A stretch of 64,000 nt of DNA, taken from Maribacter flavus. GTDB taxonomy: Bacteria > Bacteroidota > Bacteroidia > Flavobacteriales > Flavobacteriaceae. Both the position numbers and the translations under genes were made by a program. The stretch lies in NCBI RefSeq assembly GCF_008386635.1, contig NZ_VUOE01000001.1:558001-622000 (forward strand), written 5' to 3'. The notes below the pieces were generated by a model. The model did not search any database, was not told the origin of the DNA, and worked only from the letters and a program-made list of their open reading frames with translations. Positions 7,973 to 15,543 of the stretch are shown here, piece after piece; the first letter of the stretch is position 1; each line of letters starts with the position of its first letter.

Positions 7973-9451
7973 TTAACTGTCAATCCTTAGGATGGAACGA
8001 ACCCGTCTTCTAATGGTATCATCGGGGAATAGGTGGTGTTCATCATTTGGAATTCGTATCAGGGAACTGTAACTAAAGCCATCTTTGCCATTTTTTTCAT
8101 GTATATCCTCATCAAGGGTTCGGATAATCTGGGTCTTGTTGCTTACCAAATAGTCCTTATCGGATAGGTAAAGTAATAATTTCGCAAAGTTCTTGGCATG
8201 TTCCGAAGGTATAAAGGTCATCGGCTTGTACCCGTAGTTGTTTACTGTTCGCTTGGAATAATCCGTTTTCTCATCATACTCGAATGAAAAGGTACGATAT
8301 ATGAAACTCTCTAACGCCTTATTCCTCTCATCGTCGATTCTTAATTTGATATGTGCAAAAAATTCGATTAAAGCCTTTTTCAGTTTTAATTGCGAACCCT
8401 TTTTCGAAATTATGATTTGATTTTTAGAAGGCTTCTCTTCTTCTACTTTTACCTCCTTGTTCAAATCCGAGGTTTTGAGATTTATTAACCACTTTCGATA
8501 TTCATAAGAATTAACTAAAGGTGGTGATGACATTTTCAAAGTTTTCATAGCCGTTTCCTTATCCTCAACAAAATAGGCCTTACCCTTTGCATAGGAAACC
8601 ATATCTTGAAAATAACGCTCCTTTGTAATTTGTTGTAGCTCATCTAACAAATACAGTGCCCTAGCCTTCACAAGCGTAAAAAACCTTTTATCCTGAAGTG
8701 CGTCCAAGACCAGTCGTTTCCATTGTTCGAAACCAACTGTTAAAGGCAACAACATCGCTTCCCTTGCCATAAATGCCATCGGGAGAGAATGTTTCGGTTT
8801 AACCAAAAAAATCTTCTTTATTTTTTCCCCTTCCACATAAATAGACTCATTCAAAGTCAATTTTAATGAGTTCACCTCCCTTTCCACATTCATAAGAAGG
8901 TAATTGATGGCGTGACCATAGAATGGAGCCGAATTCTTATCGGGAAAGTCGTAGACAGGAAAGAAAAGCCGTTCCTCCAAGGACATTAAATGTAACAAGC
9001 GTTCATAATCCACTTCTGGTTCGATAAGGCATCCTTTAGCTTTGTAATAAAATAAGAACCGATTTACCGACTCCAAGGAGTATACCTCGTCTTTTAAATA
9101 CTTAATGGTTCCATAACCCATACGGAAGAATTTTATGCAATCCTTTCGAAATCTGTTCGGAAGAAACGGTCCTTCTAAAGGTTCATGGAAAACAGCAACC
9201 TCCCTAGGTTCTGTTGGGAGGTACTTTTTAGGTTTTAAGGCAGAAAAATCGAATAGAATATCCAAGTTGGCCAATAGGATATCGTCCTTGATATTCTCCA
9301 ATAACCATCCTAACAAATGATAGTACTGATATGGACTTAGATTTTTAATCTTTCTCCTAGTGAACTCCTTGAACTCTTTGGTCTGGAAATCACTAAAGAA
9401 AAAAAGAATAATCGAATCGAGGGATTCTTCTATATTTAAGTATTTGGCCAA
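7973..9451 (-). CDS. Hypothetical protein (E1 accessory)
   Basis: A 492-aa soluble protein of unknown family with no signal peptide or membrane segment. It is rich in aromatic and basic residues. It contains long helical stretches, a Lys/Glu-rich linker at about 330-350 (KVEEEKPSKNQII), and a basic C-terminal region (DDTIRRRVRSILRI). It lies between the excisionase-like protein and the recombinase and on the same strand, separated from the recombinase by 117 bp. This position is common for mobile-element accessory proteins in Bacteroidota. No nuclease, helicase or polymerase motif could be recognised. Confidence 0.7.
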   Translation of the reverse strand: MAKYLNIEESLDSIILFFFSDFQTKEFKEFTRRKIKNLSPYQYYHLLGWLLENIKDDILLANLDILFDFSALKPKKYLPTEPREVAVFHEPLEGPFLPNRFRKDCIKFFRMGYGTIKYLKDEVYSLESVNRFLFYYKAKGCLIEPEVDYERLLHLMSLEERLFFPVYDFPDKNSAPFYGHAINYLLMNVEREVNSLKLTLNESIYVEGEKIKKIFLVKPKHSLPMAFMAREAMLLPLTVGFEQWKRLVLDALQDKRFFTLVKARALYLLDELQQITKERYFQDMVSYAKGKAYFVEDKETAMKTLKMSSPPLVNSYEYRKWLINLKTSDLNKEVKVEEEKPSKNQIIISKKGSQLKLKKALIEFFAHIKLRIDDERNKALESFIYRTFSFEYDEKTDYSKRTVNNYGYKPMTFIPSEHAKNFAKLLLYLSDKDYLVSNKTQIIRTLDEDIHEKNGKDGFSYSSLIRIPNDEHHLFPDDTIRRRVRSILRIDS

Positions 9452-9568
9452 AAGCGATTCGTTTGAAAATAGTCTTATTCAAACGGGATTATTACAAAAA
9501 TCTTATATATATAATTGGAATAGAGCTAATTGACTGATTTTAAAATATATTTATTGAGAAAGACATAA

Positions 9569-10804
9569 CTAAATATTGTTCCACGCCTTGGACATTTCCT
9601 CCTGCTTAAGGTTTTCAGCTATTTTGACATAACGCCGAAACGTTTCCTCCTTTTTATGTCCAGTAATATTTCGTACTACCATCTCCTTCATACCTAAAAC
9701 CAGACTATTGGTCACAAACGTTTTTCGGGCTGTATGACTTGTTATAAGCTCATATTTTGGAACAGTCTTATCCAAACGTTTTGTACCCCGATACCGCGTT
9801 ATCGAAGTGGGGGCATCAATTCCTGCAAAACGGCAACATTCCTTGACATACGAATTGAATTTTTGAGAGGAGATTATGGGCAAAGGTTCCCAGATGGTAT
9901 CCTTGTACCTTCTTAAAATTTCCTTTGCATATTCATTTAATGGAATCCGATGATCTATGGTCCGGGTCTTTTGAATGTTAAGCTTAATCTCGTTCTCCAT
10001 GATGTTTGATGGCCTAAGGTTTTTTAAATCCGAAAATCTTAAGCCCGTAAAGCATCCAAAACAATAAACATCCCGAACCCTACGTAATTTTTCCTTTTCG
10101 AATTCGTAGTGGTAGAGTTTCATCAACTCCTCAAGAGTTAAATAAATTACTTCGATATCCTCTTCAGGAGCTTGAAATTTCAAAAAGTCCACATTTTCAT
10201 GGTAATCATTTTCCATGGCCCAGCGCATAAATGTCTTTAACGTTGTAATCAACCTTGAGAAATAATTGTTTTTTGTTTTCTTTTCTACAAAACAGAATTC
10301 CTGAAACTTGGCAAAGAATTCTTTATTGATGGTATCAAAGCGTAAGGCATATTTTTTCCGTTCGCTGAAATCCTTAAATACATTTAAAGCAGTTACATAG
10401 GATTTAATGGTTCTTTCTGCTTTGGTCAGTTTTCCAGAATCGATAAATTCATTAAAACAAAGCACAAAATCCTTGGATACGTTGACTACCATATCTGAAT
10501 CAAATCGAGCCAAAAAATCTACCTGGCTAGGAGCCATGTCATTTAGGTGGTAGAATCGAAAAATTTCTTTCGCTTTTTGTTCAAAACGCTCGATCTTATC
10601 ATTGTACTCCAAATGATAATTGTATGGTTCAGATTTATTGGGAGCTTTTATACGTTCATTTTTTTCATTCCAATGTTTTAAACTGGACTTGGCTCCTTCC
10701 ACTGTTCTTCTTATTCGAAATCCATCGAAGGTAATCACAGCCCTAACAGGCATTAAACCATGCCTATCAATCTTGTCCTTTCTTATCTCAAATGAAACTT
10801 GCAT
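9569..10804 (-). CDS. Tyrosine recombinase/integrase of element E1
   Basis: A 411-aa site-specific integrase. I start it at ATG 10804 (MQVSFEIRKDK...). The longer frame from 10843 would read through a 12-bp tandem repeat and has no extra domain support. The order is an N-terminal arm-binding domain, a SAM-like core-binding domain (about 105-200) and a catalytic domain with Arg256 (FTGLRFSDL), Lys279 (QKTRT), His357-x-x-Arg360 (SHTARKTF), His383 (GHKKEE) and the nucleophile Tyr392. All catalytic residues are present. Its 5' end faces the attachment site at 10,965, as expected for the integrase of an element ending there. Confidence 0.93.
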   Translation of the reverse strand: MQVSFEIRKDKIDRHGLMPVRAVITFDGFRIRRTVEGAKSSLKHWNEKNERIKAPNKSEPYNYHLEYNDKIERFEQKAKEIFRFYHLNDMAPSQVDFLARFDSDMVVNVSKDFVLCFNEFIDSGKLTKAERTIKSYVTALNVFKDFSERKKYALRFDTINKEFFAKFQEFCFVEKKTKNNYFSRLITTLKTFMRWAMENDYHENVDFLKFQAPEEDIEVIYLTLEELMKLYHYEFEKEKLRRVRDVYCFGCFTGLRFSDLKNLRPSNIMENEIKLNIQKTRTIDHRIPLNEYAKEILRRYKDTIWEPLPIISSQKFNSYVKECCRFAGIDAPTSITRYRGTKRLDKTVPKYELITSHTARKTFVTNSLVLGMKEMVVRNITGHKKEETFRRYVKIAENLKQEEMSKAWNNI

Positions 10805-10829
10805 ACTGTGTAAAGATATGAAACCTGAT

Positions 10830-10853
10830 AAAATAGGGGGCAAAATAGGGGGC
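10830..10853. repeat. Tandem 12-bp repeat near the E1 right end
   Basis: AAAATAGGGGGC is repeated exactly twice in tandem just upstream of the integrase start and about 110 bp inside the attachment sequence. Position and regularity suggest arm-type integrase or excisionase binding sites. Confidence 0.45.
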
Positions 10854-10964
10854 AGTATTTCTGTAAAAATTAAAAAAGTTTAATTTTATTGAACATCAAA
10901 AGCCCAATATACATCGATACTAAGGGGTATAAGTGCATAAAAGAAGGTTTAGGGTATATGGTAC

Positions 10965-11017
10965 TCCCGCCTCGAGTACAAAAACCCTTGTTAATCTTTT
11001 GATTTTCAAGGGTTTTT
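10965..11017 (+). repeat. Attachment-site repeat (E1/E2 junction), tRNA 3' end-like
   Basis: TCCCGCCTCGAGTACA followed by a terminator hairpin (AAACCCTTG ... CAAGGGTTTTT). The same 53-bp block recurs at 22,777-22,829 with four mismatches. The first part reads as the 3' strand of a TpsiC stem, an acceptor strand (CTCGAGT) and a discriminator A, typical of integration at a tRNA 3' end. The copy is flanked on its left by unrelated sequence, so it is not a complete tRNA. Confidence 0.8.
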
Positions 11018-11036
11018 TATTTTGTTGTTCAAAAAT

Positions 11037-11056
11037 TGTACGTATATCTGTACGTA
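11037..11056. repeat. TGTACGTA pair at the left end of E2
   Basis: TGTACGTA occurs at 11037-11044 and 11049-11056, a 12-bp period, 20 bp inside the left attachment repeat. A similar pair, TGTACGCAA, lies inside the right end (22,619-22,638). They are candidate arm-type integrase sites. Confidence 0.45.
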
Positions 11057-11083
11057 TGGATGAAATTAACAAGATTTAAACTT

Positions 11084-11305
11084 TTATTCCCCATCCATCA
11101 AAGGGTTCCAGTTCGCCTTTTTAAGGTCGGGTTTCAACTCCCTTAAAGCTTCGATAAGCCCCTCGTCGTTTTCATCCTCCGACCATCTAAAGACGGCCCG
11201 GAGAATATCCTCCATGTTGTCCCTGTAGATGTTGAAATGTGAGGTCGAGCCTCCCGAAATTCCCGAAGGCTTTTCCTTTGTCCTACTGATCCTGTATTTT
11301 TCCAT
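11084..11305 (-). CDS. Small hypothetical protein, paralog of the next gene
   Basis: A 73-aa acidic, tryptophan-containing protein. Residues from about 22 to 66 (HFNIYRDNMEDILRAVFRWS...) align with the neighbouring 86-aa protein (HFALDHDTLEDIAMAVYNWS...): both keep HF, D-x-[ML]-EDI, AV, WS-x-D, LI and PD. The two genes are therefore a tandem duplication. It is the leftmost gene of E2 and the last of a leftward small-gene operon. No known family is recognised. Small acidic proteins at the end of a repressor-controlled operon may be anti-restriction or host-takeover factors, but nothing in the sequence shows that. Confidence 0.65.
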   Translation of the reverse strand: MEKYRISRTKEKPSGISGGSTSHFNIYRDNMEDILRAVFRWSEDENDEGLIEALRELKPDLKKANWNPLMDGE

Positions 11306-11325
11306 TTATCGACCGATTAAAATAA

Positions 11326-11347
11326 GGCCCCTAAAAAATAAGGGGCC
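11326..11347 (-). terminator. Hairpin between two paralogous small genes
   Basis: GGCCCCT (11326-11332) and AGGGGCC (11341-11347) form a perfect 7-bp stem with an 8-nt loop. Read on the minus strand it is followed by TTATTTTAAT, so it may act as a partial terminator or attenuator between the 86-aa and 73-aa genes. Confidence 0.6.
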
Positions 11348-11357
11348 GTTGATGTTC

Positions 11358-11618
11358 CTAATATCCTGTAGCAATCTCGGATTCCGAACTGGATGTTTTA
11401 AGTTCGTGGGGCCGTCTATTGGCCCAGTCGATATCCGGTAATGTCCTTTCGAGTTCCTTGATGAGGTTGTCGTTGTCCGAGTCCTTCGACCAGTTATAGA
11501 CGGCCATCGCAATATCCTCCAATGTGTCGTGATCGAGCGCGAAATGCGTCTTGTTGCCGTTGAACTCCCCATGTCTTACCTCCTTTGATTTCCTGAAAAG
11601 ATGCTTTGTGTTTCCCAT
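11358..11618 (-). CDS. Small hypothetical protein, paralog of the previous gene
   Basis: An 86-aa protein with a basic N-terminus (GNTKHLFRKSKEVRHGEF) and an acidic core (LEDIAMAVYNWSKDSDNDNLI) that matches the adjacent 73-aa protein. It has no signal peptide, membrane segment or cysteine motif. The gene lies in the leftward operon that starts opposite the XRE repressor, 18 bp after the stop of the DUF2693-like gene, so it should be under repressor control. Function unknown. Confidence 0.65.
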   Translation of the reverse strand: MGNTKHLFRKSKEVRHGEFNGNKTHFALDHDTLEDIAMAVYNWSKDSDNDNLIKELERTLPDIDWANRRPHELKTSSSESEIATGY

Positions 11619-11636
11619 TGTATTTGTATTTAAAGA

Positions 11637-11942
11637 TTAATAGATCCTAATTAGATTACCGGCCCTGAAACTCCTGAAACCGTTGGCCTCTATATCGAAA
11701 TAGGCTACCGTCGATAGATTGCCCTTTCCGGTTCCCTTGATACCAAGTTCCCCTTTCAGCGTTCCCCATGCATATCTAAGACTGCCATCGGCTTTTTCGT
11801 AGGCGAACCTTACCTTATTTGATAACATGGCCTTTTTCAACCTATAACATTCCCATGCCTTTACCAAACAGATGGCGAAGGACTTTCCCGTTGACCTGGC
11901 GATCTCGTGCGCCCTTTTGAATACTTGGCTCCTGAATTTCAT
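11637..11942 (-). CDS. DUF2693-like SH3 beta-barrel protein
   Basis: A 101-aa protein. The second half (KVRFAYEKADGSLRYAWGTL, then YFDIEANGFRSFRAGNLIRIY) follows the pattern of DUF2693/SH3-barrel proteins that are common in Bacteroidota mobile elements: a V-x-F-x-Y-x-K-x-DGS-x-R-x-A-x-GTL strand pair and a final YFD...W/F-R-x-F. The N-terminal 45 residues are a basic helical region (AHEIARSTGKSFAICLVKAWECYRL). It lies 4 bp from the 79-aa gene upstream and is clearly in the same operon. Molecular role unknown. Confidence 0.7.
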   Translation of the reverse strand: MKFRSQVFKRAHEIARSTGKSFAICLVKAWECYRLKKAMLSNKVRFAYEKADGSLRYAWGTLKGELGIKGTGKGNLSTVAYFDIEANGFRSFRAGNLIRIY

Positions 11943-11946
11943 ATCG

Positions 11947-12186
11947 TTAAAATTTATCGTTTATGTAATCGGCAAACGCCCTCTTTGTAATTATGACCAC
12001 CGTTGAACCCTCGTTCGGGAAGTAGAAACATTTGTCGGCCCTCTCCTCGATTTCAAGAATGGCGTTACCAAGACCCCTCAAGGAATCGAACGTCCTTGCC
12101 TTTCCATCGATAACAAGTCTGGAGACCTTGCCCCTTAGCGTTCCGATATCGTTTCTTAGTTCCTTTTTCAGTTCTTTGATGTCCAT
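11947..12186 (-). CDS. Hypothetical protein, first gene of the repressor-opposed operon
   Basis: A 79-aa basic protein (MDIKELKKELRNDIGTLRGK...) with an amphipathic N-terminal helix and a C-terminal beta-rich part (TVVIITKRAFADYI). It begins 5 bp outside the operator array and is transcribed divergently from the XRE repressor, which is the place occupied by the first early gene in temperate phages and satellites. I recognise no family. It could be an antirepressor or Cro-like factor by position only. It has no clear HTH. Confidence 0.6.
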   Translation of the reverse strand: MDIKELKKELRNDIGTLRGKVSRLVIDGKARTFDSLRGLGNAILEIEERADKCFYFPNEGSTVVIITKRAFADYINDKF

Positions 12187-12191
12187 AATTA

Positions 12192-12291
12192 AATTATTAC
12201 ATTAATAATACTCTATAAATATAAGTATTACTTTAATATAATACAAGTTTTACTATAATTATTTTTACTTAAATTATAGTTTTACTTTAAT
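12192..12291. promoter_or_regulatory. Operator array: five copies of a 15-bp motif
   Basis: A 15-bp motif with consensus AAGTTTTACTTTAAT recurs at 12192-12206 (3 mismatches), 12223-12237, 12245-12259, 12260-12274 (3 mismatches) and 12277-12291, all in the same orientation. It fills the gap between the divergent XRE repressor and the leftward operon. The array overlaps the positions expected for both promoters, so it is the likely binding region of the repressor. Confidence 0.65.
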
Positions 12292-12295
12292 TTAC

Positions 12296-12303
12296 TACCT
12301 TTG
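12296..12303 (+). promoter_or_regulatory. Promoter -7 element of the XRE repressor
   Basis: TACCTTTG fits the Bacteroidota -7 consensus TAnnTTTG exactly and lies 16 bp before the repressor ATG, giving a very short leader. No clear -33 TTG is present. The last operator copy ends four bases upstream, which would allow autoregulation. Confidence 0.55.
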
Positions 12304-12319
12304 TATTAAATCTTAGATT

Positions 12320-12622
12320 ATGGAACTATTGAGATTAAAGGATATCATGGCCCAAAAAGGGGTGTCCGGTAAGGAACTGGCGAAATCCGTAGGGGTTACG
12401 CCCGTATCGATAAGTAATATAGTCCAGGGGAACAGCTTTCCAAAACCTGAATTGTTGTTGGCCATTGCCGACCGTCTCGATGTGGATGTAAGGGAACTGT
12501 TCAATCCTACCAAAAAGGGAAGCGTAGGGAACCTCAACGGCTTTGTTGAGCACAATGGGGAGATCCATAGAATAACATCCCTTGAGGATTTACGGGTTTT
12601 GATGGATAGGGTCGAAGGTTAA
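12320..12622 (+). CDS. XRE-family transcriptional repressor of E2
   Basis: A 100-aa protein with a classic Cro/CI-type helix-turn-helix at residues 5-60 (LKDIMAQKGVSGKELAKSVG, then VTPVSISNIVQGNSFPKPELL). A short C-terminal part (NGFVEHNGEIHRITSLEDLR) may serve in dimerisation or sensing. It is the only rightward gene in the left part of E2 and faces the leftward operon across the operator array. By position it is the master repressor keeping the element quiescent. Its last codons overlap the convergent 279-aa gene by 4 bp. Confidence 0.88.
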   Translation: MELLRLKDIMAQKGVSGKELAKSVGVTPVSISNIVQGNSFPKPELLLAIADRLDVDVRELFNPTKKGSVGNLNGFVEHNGEIHRITSLEDLRVLMDRVEG

Positions 12623-13458
12623 TCCTTTAAGTACTCGATGAACTTTATCGCTAGACCAGTAGGTCTGTTGTTTTTAAATTCGCCAGTATCGCTTATCCTT
12701 CCAGCGCTGGGATTGAAAATAAGGCCCATTGAAACTAATTCGGCTTCCATGAACTCTTTCATGTCTGGGTTAAAATTAAGTAGAATCGATTCCCTTTCAT
12801 TGAAAATATTCTGGACTCTTTGGTTGTTTTCCGAAACGGATTTACTGTTATTATCGAATTGAATATCAAAGTACATCTTTTCAATTTTAGGTAAATCCTG
12901 TTCACCTAATTTTTTAGCTTTTGCAAAAGCATCTTCCCTTTGGCTTGTATGCTTTTCCTTTTCGGTGTTCAATTCTCCAAGATTTTTAAATAACGTGTTA
13001 AGTTCCTTTTGTGATTCTACAAAATGACCTAACACCAAAACTTGACTATCCGTCAAGGACCCGGCCAAATTCAAAAACTTCTCAACATAATCGAACTCGG
13101 TCGGTTCTATTATTTGATTCTTGATAATATTCTTGAGCCTTTTAATCCTTTCCTCATTATTGTTTCTGGAAGCCTTGACCATTGCCAGTTCCACCAAGTC
13201 CCAAGTGGTTGTCTTGTCTATTTTGGAAAGGTCATAGCTATCGGTCAAAATTTTAAGGTCCCTTTCCAGAAGTTCAAAAAACTTGAATACCCTATCTTGT
13301 TTTACCTTGGATTGCATACTCAACATTTCAGTAAGGAAATTACCTAGTACCATACCCGAAAAAGGATCCCCGGTCAATGCCGTTGTAGCGGTACCACCGA
13401 ATATCGTTATGACCGTTGAAAATGCCTTTTTATAATTGTCCTTCTCCTCCTCTTTCAT
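12619..13458 (-). CDS. Hypothetical protein with Gly-rich hydrophobic N-terminus
   Basis: A 279-aa protein. Residues of about 13-45 (VITIFGGTATTALTGDPFSG...) are hydrophobic and glycine-rich and may insert in or lie on the membrane. Helical, Lys/Glu-rich sequence follows, including a likely coiled coil (about 145-180, ...LGELNTEKEKHTSQRED...). The start abuts the stop of the 78-aa gene, so the two are translationally coupled. No family is recognised. Together with the 78-aa partner it forms a two-gene cargo module, a position where satellites often carry phage-defence genes. That role is only a guess. Confidence 0.6.
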   Translation of the reverse strand: MKEEEKDNYKKAFSTVITIFGGTATTALTGDPFSGMVLGNFLTEMLSMQSKVKQDRVFKFFELLERDLKILTDSYDLSKIDKTTTWDLVELAMVKASRNNNEERIKRLKNIIKNQIIEPTEFDYVEKFLNLAGSLTDSQVLVLGHFVESQKELNTLFKNLGELNTEKEKHTSQREDAFAKAKKLGEQDLPKIEKMYFDIQFDNNSKSVSENNQRVQNIFNERESILLNFNPDMKEFMEAELVSMGLIFNPSAGRISDTGEFKNNRPTGLAIKFIEYLKD

Positions 13459-13695
13459 TCAAAACGATTTAGGAACGTTACTATATCTATCCAGTGAACC
13501 GCCCTCGACGAACGAACCTATTTCCAGAATTTTGTTCATTGGCGAATCGTACATCACTTCGACCCAGAAATAGGAAAGTGAATAAAGGGCATAGGTTATC
13601 CTACCATCCTTTACACTATCGACGAACTGACCATTTGTAAATACGGTATCGTATTTATCGTGATCGCTTAGAGAGTTGAATTCGTAGATTCCCAT
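13459..13695 (-). CDS. Small hypothetical protein coupled to the 279-aa gene
   Basis: A 78-aa protein rich in Tyr, Asp and Ser (MGIYEFNSLSDHDKYDTVF...). It looks like a compact beta fold, with ITYALYSLSYFWVEVMYD as a probable strand pair. There is no signal peptide or membrane segment. The stop codon directly touches the start of the 279-aa gene, so the pair is one operon. The size and coupling are like those of a toxin-antitoxin or immunity partner, but no motif supports a specific function. Confidence 0.55.
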   Translation of the reverse strand: MGIYEFNSLSDHDKYDTVFTNGQFVDSVKDGRITYALYSLSYFWVEVMYDSPMNKILEIGSFVEGGSLDRYSNVPKSF

Positions 13696-13851
13696 AGATT
13701 TTCTTCCTTAAGTGGCTTATGCCCCTGTACCAAAATGTACACCCTTTAATTAATCAAGTAATATAAGATTTCATCCCTATTTACCGGAAATTGACTCGTT
13801 CTAAATTAAGGGAATTTATGTTAAACTATCGACCCGAAATGATTGGCTTTT

Positions 13852-13859
13852 TAAATTTG
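13852..13859 (+). promoter_or_regulatory. Candidate promoter -7 element
   Basis: TAAATTTG matches TAnnTTTG and lies 32 bp before the ATG of the rightward 101-aa gene. No -33 TTG is visible at the usual distance, so the call is tentative. Confidence 0.35.
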
Positions 13860-13891
13860 GATAATTTCCAATTAATCGGATATTTTCCAAA

Positions 13892-14197
13892 ATGCGATCA
13901 GAGAAATACGACCTTACAAAAGAGGAACTTGATAAATGGATAAAGGACGCCTGTTTAAAGGCCATAGGTTATTTGAAGGTCGAGAACTATGGGGGCAAAT
14001 ACGCACTAGTGGAAAAGGGAATCTATACCGTGGTCGACCGGGGCCATGAGGTCGAACATAAGAAATCAAGGGAAGCGATTTACTCCATCTTTTCAAGGTT
14101 GATAAACCGATACCTCAACTTTGAGAGAAACGGTTACTCCTACCATTACAACAAAGGTTCATGGAGAAGGTGCAAGCTAAACACGGTAACGAAATGA
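13892..14197 (+). CDS. Hypothetical protein (E2 cargo, rightward)
   Basis: A 101-aa basic protein (MRSEKYDLTKEELDKWIKDA...) with a helical N-terminal half, a central beta stretch (YALVEKGIYTVVDRGHEVEH) and an aromatic, basic end (NRYLNFERNGYSYHYNKGSW). It has no signal or membrane segment. Apart from the repressor it is the only rightward gene in E2, with a possible promoter of its own, and is therefore likely expressed in the integrated state, as is typical of cargo. The family is unknown to me. Confidence 0.6.
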   Translation: MRSEKYDLTKEELDKWIKDACLKAIGYLKVENYGGKYALVEKGIYTVVDRGHEVEHKKSREAIYSIFSRLINRYLNFERNGYSYHYNKGSWRRCKLNTVTK

Positions 14198-14220
14198 TTA
14201 TTTAGAACGTTTTTAAATAA

Positions 14221-15075
14221 CTAAACCCCCATTGGAAGTCCCTCGTACACGTCCAACATCAGTTCACATTTTTGGATTTCGTTTCGAAGGCTGTCTATTT
14301 GGATTTGAAGTTCCTTTGTTCCTTCATTTGCCGGAGCAACTGATTGAACGGTTTGCGCATCGTTTTTAAAGTAATGTCCTACCACAACGAAAAGACCTAT
14401 CAAAAACGAAAAGCAAGTCAAGTAAAATAGCACATTCGAAGCCGAGTAGAAAAACCACATCCTCTTGGGTTTATTGACCTTTTTATTTATTTCTACCCCT
14501 TTGTCACCTAAAATGCCCCTTAAGGTTTCTTTGAATACCTCGGTTTCCATTGCCAATCGGCTAAGTTTTATCTCATCGTATTTTTCGACCAGTCTTGTAC
14601 GAATCTGCTCTTTATCGGTTTCCCAATTTAACCCCACAAAATCGGATTCATCTGCGATGTGCCCAAAATCTTCCATTAGGTATCGGATTACCTCTTCCAA
14701 AGTGGTATTGTTCGGGTCTACATCTCTGGAGTATACAATATCATCCGGTAAATTATACCCTAGAACATGACTATCAAAGGTCATAAGCACATCCAATTGA
14801 TATTGGGCGAACAACGATAACGATATTCTGTAAAGTAGGCCGAAAAGGACGGTAGCGGCACCAAAAAACACTACATAGGCGGATATACTTTCAACAAATG
14901 GATTTGATTCTGATATGGCCCCAATTATTAAGGTAATTGCGGTTATGGAAAAACCCACGAGCCAGACTATTATCCTATCCCATTTTTCATTCTGTTCGTT
15001 ATAATTCTTAAGATTTTCCTTTACGCTTTTATTGGAACTGGTCAATAAAAACTTTTGAAAGTTGAGGTCGGACAT
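14221..15075 (-). CDS. Three-TM membrane protein with C-terminal coiled coil
   Basis: A 284-aa inner-membrane protein. TM helices lie at about 35-54 and 66-83, a soluble domain at about 90-205, a third TM at 214-234, and a C-terminal coiled coil at about 253-276 (ELQIQIDSLRNEIQ). The first two TMs form a hairpin. No pore, transporter or enzyme motif was recognised. It lies 22 bp after the lipoprotein gene and is probably co-transcribed with it. Membrane proteins with coiled-coil sensors are frequent among abortive-infection effectors and superinfection-exclusion proteins, so a defence role is possible but unproven. Confidence 0.65.
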   Translation of the reverse strand: MSDLNFQKFLLTSSNKSVKENLKNYNEQNEKWDRIIVWLVGFSITAITLIIGAISESNPFVESISAYVVFFGAATVLFGLLYRISLSLFAQYQLDVLMTFDSHVLGYNLPDDIVYSRDVDPNNTTLEEVIRYLMEDFGHIADESDFVGLNWETDKEQIRTRLVEKYDEIKLSRLAMETEVFKETLRGILGDKGVEINKKVNKPKRMWFFYSASNVLFYLTCFSFLIGLFVVVGHYFKNDAQTVQSVAPANEGTKELQIQIDSLRNEIQKCELMLDVYEGLPMGV

Positions 15076-15097
15076 TTACCTATATTTTAAATGATTG

Positions 15098-15343
15098 CTA
15101 ATCCCTATCACACCCTTCCTTTACTGATCTGGCCTGTAATTGTTCGGCCGATTTGTTCTCTATAACTGGTAATGAGGTGGAGCGGTCAATCTGCAGCCCC
15201 GTCTCATCACATAATTGGATAAAGTGTAGGTTTGAAATCCCAGGGCTTTCCGTTCCCGCCTTTACTTGTGTACATCCACAATCATCGTCATTTGAACAGG
15301 ATAGTAATAATACAAAGACGGCCAAAAACATTAGATTTCTCAT
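15098..15343 (-). CDS. Small lipoprotein
   Basis: An 81-aa protein with a lipoprotein signal peptide (MRNLMFLAVFVLLLSC) and lipidated Cys16. Residues after the cysteine (SNDDDCG) resemble the Asp-rich surface-export signals of flavobacterial lipoproteins, so it may face the outside. The mature part is short, contains a second Cys pair (CGC), and matches no known family. It is encoded just ahead of the three-TM protein. A mobile element exporting a surface lipoprotein together with a membrane protein suggests superinfection exclusion, which is inference. Confidence 0.65.
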   Translation of the reverse strand: MRNLMFLAVFVLLLSCSNDDDCGCTQVKAGTESPGISNLHFIQLCDETGLQIDRSTSLPVIENKSAEQLQARSVKEGCDRD

Positions 15344-15478
15344 GTTCTACAAATATAATTTAAGGGGAAGTTCTGAAAGATATGTCTTAATGCCTTAGAA
15401 TCCAATACTCGGCTTGTGTTTCGCTCAAAAATGGACATAAGGTCAATATTACCTAACGGGTTTAGGCCCGATACTATA

Positions 15479-15492
15479 TTCCAAAATTGGAA
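15479..15492. repeat. TTCCAAAATTGGAA site, copy 1
   Basis: A 14-bp inverted repeat (TTCCAA-AA-TTGGAA) upstream of the lipoprotein gene. Identical copies lie at 16,705-16,718 and 21,647-21,660. It may be a regulator-binding site common to E2 transcription units. Confidence 0.4.
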
Positions 15493-15543
15493 CATAGTAC
15501 ATATCAAAAACAAACGCGGGTAATGACTTCGGATAAACCTTGG

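Larger units (their letters stand above)
1..11017. mobile_element. Putative integrated element E1 (right part)
   Basis: The right boundary is the tRNA-3'-end-like repeat at 10,965-11,017, with the integrase reading away from it, plus an excisionase-like gene. No second boundary copy was found to the left in this window, so the element is taken to extend beyond it. If so, the AT-rich RiPP-like genes, the MG2/plug protein and the IS copy are its cargo. The left extent is inference. Confidence 0.5.

Noticed and set aside
11306-11572. 88-aa minus-strand ORF overlapping the 86-aa paralog gene
   Set aside because: Alternative frame with low-complexity Arg/Thr sequence. The other frame shows paralogy to the neighbour.
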